Source: Oceanicaulis sp052055585
GTDB lineage: Bacteria; Pseudomonadota; Alphaproteobacteria; Caulobacterales; Maricaulaceae
Direction of reading: 5' to 3'
NCBI RefSeq assembly: GCF_052055585.1
Contig: NZ_CP170485.1
Location: 1,550,001 to 1,614,000, forward strand
DNA: 64,000 bases
A program made the translations under genes and the position numbers. The notes under the pieces are model-generated. The model did not search any database, had not been told where the DNA came from, and was given only the letters and a program-made list of their open reading frames with translations. The stretch's first letter is position 1; every line of letters starts with the position of its first letter. Below are positions 61,622 through 64,000 of the stretch, in pieces.

Positions 61622-63835
61622 TTAGTAGCGATAGGTCAGCGTCGCGGTGAAGGTCCGCGGCGGGCCGTAGAAGGCCACGACCGAGTCGTCGAAGATGGCG
61701 CCGGGGAAGTTATAGCCGCCGATGCGGTATTCTTCGTCGGTCAGGTTGCGGCCGTGCAGGCCGATCTGCCAATGCTCGTTCGGCGCGCTCCAGACTGCGG
61801 ACAGGTCCACCAGGGTGTAGCCATCCTCATCCAGCAGCGGGTTCGGGAATTCGAACTGGCTGTAGCTGTCACGGTAGGAGACGGACGGGGTCACCGCCAG
61901 ATCACCGCCGAAGATTTCCGAGGTGTAGGTCAGGCCCAGATAGCCGCTCCATTCCGGCGCGTTCTGGAACACGACCTGATCGGAAATGTCCACATAGGCT
62001 TGCGCAACAAGATCATAGCGCAGGAATTCGTCGAATTCCGCCTGCAGCCAGCCCAGAGCGAAGTTGGCGGTCAGGTTGTCAGACAGGAACAGCGAGCCCT
62101 CGATCTCCGCGCCGTAGATGGTGGATTGACCCACATTGTCCACGAAGCTGGCGATGCCGGTGGCGGTCGGAACCTGGGTGGTCACCTGCTGGTCCTGATA
62201 GTCAGACCAGAAGAAGGCGGAGCTGAAGTTCAGGATGCCGCCGATGTTCTCACCCTTCAGGCCGATCTCGAAGCTGTCCACAGTTTCCGGCTCATAGCCG
62301 TTCACGGTGTCGGGCGTCAGGATGGCGTCGCCGCGCATGTCGAACCCGCCAGACTTGAAGCCCTGGCTGTAGGACGCATAGCCGGTCAGCTGGTCGTTCA
62401 GGTCATAGGAGACCGAAATGCGCGGGGTGAACTGATCAAAGCTGCGCTCGCTGGTGTAGTCGGTGCGCAGCAGGATAGGGGTCGCCGCAGGACCGCCGGT
62501 CAGCGGGGTGCGGCCCGCGCCGAGATAGTTGGCGCGGAACACGTCGCCGGTCTTCTCGTCTTCGGTGTAGCGCGCGCCCACGGAAACCCGCAGACGGTCC
62601 GTCACATCATAGCTGAAATCACCGAACAGCGCGTAGCTCTCGGTATCGACGACACCGCCGGTGCCGATGGTAATGCCCAGAAGGCCGGCCACGGTGTCGA
62701 ACGCGCCTTCAGCGGAAGCGTCCAGATAGTAGACGCCGACCACGCCCTGCAGACGTTCGCCTTCATAGGCGAGCTGGAATTCCTGCGTGAACTGGTCGTC
62801 CGCGTAATAAGCCGGGATGTCCAGAACCGGAGACGGCGTGTTGTCAAAGTCGATGATGGTGTCGGTGTCACCCTCACGGTAGGCCGTGATGGACTTGAAG
62901 GTCAGCGTGTCGCTGAAATTCCATTCCGCCGTCAGCGACAGGCCTTCGGTGGACACGCTGTTTTCACCGGTCAGGCCGGCATTGGTGTCATAGATGTCGT
63001 TCAGCGGCGCAGAGCCCGGCAGTGCGCCCGCCAGAATGCGGGAGCCGTGACGCGGGTTGGACTCGTCTTCGACGCGGTCATAGGCCAGACGGAAGAACAG
63101 GTCATCGCTCGGCGCCCATTCCGCGCTCAGGCGGTAGGCGGTCACGTCCTTGTTGTAGTGATCCTGACCCGTGGTCAGGTTCTCGCCGTAACCATCGCGG
63201 GTATAGCGCGCATAGGCGCCGCCGACCGCAAACGTGTCAGAGAGCGGAGTGGACGCGGACACCATGTAGTCGAGCTGGTTATAGGAACCGCCGGAGACGC
63301 GCGCCATCAGGGTCGGGTCGCCGTCCATGCGGGCGGTGACGTACTTGATTGCGCCGCCAATGGTGTTGCGGCCGTAAAGCGTACCTTGCGGGCCACGCAG
63401 AACCTCGATGCGCTCGATGTCGAAAATGTCCAGCACGGCGCCTTGGGGGCGAGCGACATAGACGTCATCGACGTATAGACCAACGCCCGGCTCGAAGCCC
63501 CAGAGCGGATCTTGCTGACCAACGCCGCGAATGAAGCTGATCAGGGTGGAGTTGGAGCCGCGGGCGACCTGAACAGTGGCGTTCGGGGTCAGCGCCTGAA
63601 GCGCGGTGATGTCCGGAGCGCCGATCTGGTCAAGCTGCTCGGAAGACAGGGCCGACACGGCGACCGGAACGTCCTTGAGGCTTTCTTCACGGCGACGCGC
63701 GGTGACGGTGACGACGTCGCGGACCTGCTCGGCGGAAGCGCTGGCTTCCTGTGCAACGGCCGTGGCGGCGAACGGCAGGGCGGACGCAGAGACGAGCAGT
63801 GCGGCCGCACCCAGAATGGTGCGTTTCATAGTCAT
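61622..63835 (-). CDS. TonB-dependent outer-membrane receptor
   Basis: A 737-residue receptor. Signal peptide MKRTILGAAALLVSASALP...AVAQ; a TonB-box-like VVTVTARRREES (about 40-51) leads into the plug (about 55-165, with SFIRGVGQQDPLWGFEPGVGLYVDDVY and IERIEVLRGPQGTLYGRNTIGGAI). The barrel ends in an aromatic residue (TATLTYRY). ATG 63835 has GGAGGG 8 nt upstream. It looks like the broad Caulobacter/sphingomonad group of receptors for plant- or alga-derived compounds, but the ligand is not readable. A 14-bp palindrome lies upstream. Confidence 0.93.
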   Translation of the reverse strand: MTMKRTILGAAALLVSASALPFAATAVAQEASASAEQVRDVVTVTARRREESLKDVPVAVSALSSEQLDQIGAPDITALQALTPNATVQVARGSNSTLISFIRGVGQQDPLWGFEPGVGLYVDDVYVARPQGAVLDIFDIERIEVLRGPQGTLYGRNTIGGAIKYVTARMDGDPTLMARVSGGSYNQLDYMVSASTPLSDTFAVGGAYARYTRDGYGENLTTGQDHYNKDVTAYRLSAEWAPSDDLFFRLAYDRVEDESNPRHGSRILAGALPGSAPLNDIYDTNAGLTGENSVSTEGLSLTAEWNFSDTLTFKSITAYREGDTDTIIDFDNTPSPVLDIPAYYADDQFTQEFQLAYEGERLQGVVGVYYLDASAEGAFDTVAGLLGITIGTGGVVDTESYALFGDFSYDVTDRLRVSVGARYTEDEKTGDVFRANYLGAGRTPLTGGPAATPILLRTDYTSERSFDQFTPRISVSYDLNDQLTGYASYSQGFKSGGFDMRGDAILTPDTVNGYEPETVDSFEIGLKGENIGGILNFSSAFFWSDYQDQQVTTQVPTATGIASFVDNVGQSTIYGAEIEGSLFLSDNLTANFALGWLQAEFDEFLRYDLVAQAYVDISDQVVFQNAPEWSGYLGLTYTSEIFGGDLAVTPSVSYRDSYSQFEFPNPLLDEDGYTLVDLSAVWSAPNEHWQIGLHGRNLTDEEYRIGGYNFPGAIFDDSVVAFYGPPRTFTATLTYRY

Positions 63836-63889
63836 GGGGTAATCCCTCCCTGTGGAACGGAAGCTTCTATGAGCTTTTGCATGAGGTAA

Positions 63890-63903
63890 ATTCAACGTTG
63901 AAT
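63890..63903. promoter_or_regulatory. perfect 14-bp palindrome, candidate operator
   Basis: ATTCAACGTTGAAT, a perfect palindrome 55-68 nt upstream of the TonB receptor start. Such palindromes with TTCAA/TTGAA halves are typical of dimeric repressors (for example TetR family), but no regulator gene is within the window here. Confidence 0.6.
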
Positions 63904-64000
63904 GAAAAGTCAATAGCGCTTAGGACTTCCGTCACAAACAATAAGGCTGCTGAGACCTCTGAGACACAGGCTATGGCTGGCCAATTGAAGGCTTTGGGCT
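63904..64000. other. intergenic end of window
   Basis: The rest of the upstream region of the TonB receptor. I see no gene or further clear motif; it runs off the window. Confidence 0.5.

Noticed and set aside
61595..63478. A 627-codon open frame opposite the second TonB receptor
   Set aside because: Shadow frame; the receptor on the minus strand has a signal peptide, plug and barrel.
1..64000. CRISPR arrays, tRNA or rRNA genes, insertion sequences
   Set aside because: No spaced direct repeats, cloverleaf-like segments, rRNA sequence or transposase motifs were found when reading the window.

Overview
The window is a GC-rich, densely packed bacterial chromosome segment with about 61 protein genes, no rRNA or tRNA gene that I can see, no CRISPR array and no transposase. 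Gene content and order point to an alphaproteobacterium of the Caulobacterales/Maricaulales/Hyphomonadaceae kind. The evidence is the block folK-rpoZ-rsh-pyrE-pdxJ-acpS-rnc-era-recO, the smpB-dapA-slt block, two TonB-dependent receptors, a single MotB, and GANTC (CcrM-type) and CtrA-like motifs in some promoters. Genus assignment is inference.

Layout. 1-6.8 kb: isobutyryl-CoA dehydrogenase, hemB overlapping a Cys/Met-metabolism PLP enzyme, then a five-gene minus-strand operon (flavin reductase, cupin, hydroxyisobutyrate-dehydrogenase-like enzyme, DUF389 and TRIC membrane proteins). 6.9-15.2 kb: motB, an SLC13-type transporter with RCK domains, the N-degron transferase bpt, and a TRAP transporter operon ending in an AI-2E-family permease. 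15.2-19.5 kb: a small AT-richer membrane protein, an M48 protease/LemA pair, parC. 19.6-32.9 kb: the conserved housekeeping block (recO to folK), then an NYN-domain protein, a type-5 uracil-DNA glycosylase, smpB, dapA, a lytic transglycosylase and a threonine/serine dehydratase. 33-45.6 kb: an acyl-CoA ligase, a superinfection-immunity-like mini-protein, a zinc-binding soluble chemoreceptor, an iodotyrosine-deiodinase-like nitroreductase, the threonine-to-glycine enzymes tdh and kbl, a glutathione-transferase-like protein, an amidohydrolase and a ThDP enzyme. 45.6-52.2 kb: a transmembrane chemoreceptor, a TonB receptor and a secreted M14 peptidase. 52.2-58.7 kb: a complete-looking histidine operon on the minus strand headed by a TrpR-family repressor. 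58.7-64 kb: a group III truncated haemoglobin, a DJ-1-like protein, an MFS transporter and a second TonB receptor.

The most unusual part is the his operon. Its order (regulator, G, D, B, H, A, F, IE), long-form HisG, fused HisIE and gammaproteobacterial-looking HisB differ from the usual alphaproteobacterial arrangement. Its hisB gene carries a ~210-residue N-terminal extension. By eye this aligns with the C-terminal two thirds of histidinol-phosphate aminotransferase (HisC), but the cofactor-binding and catalytic positions are lost. It looks like a fossil hisC fused in frame to hisB, at the place where hisC sits in an hisGDCBHAFI operon.

Other points worth attention: a threonine dehydrogenase in which all four structural-zinc cysteines are replaced without any gap; a nitroreductase-fold protein keeping the Glu-Tyr-Lys lid triad of iodotyrosine deiodinase; a perfect 16-bp inverted repeat that embraces the amidohydrolase start codon; a perfect 14-bp palindrome before the last TonB receptor; a CtrA-like box next to tandem GANTC sites before a chemoreceptor; and the absence of lepB from its usual slot between acpS and rnc.
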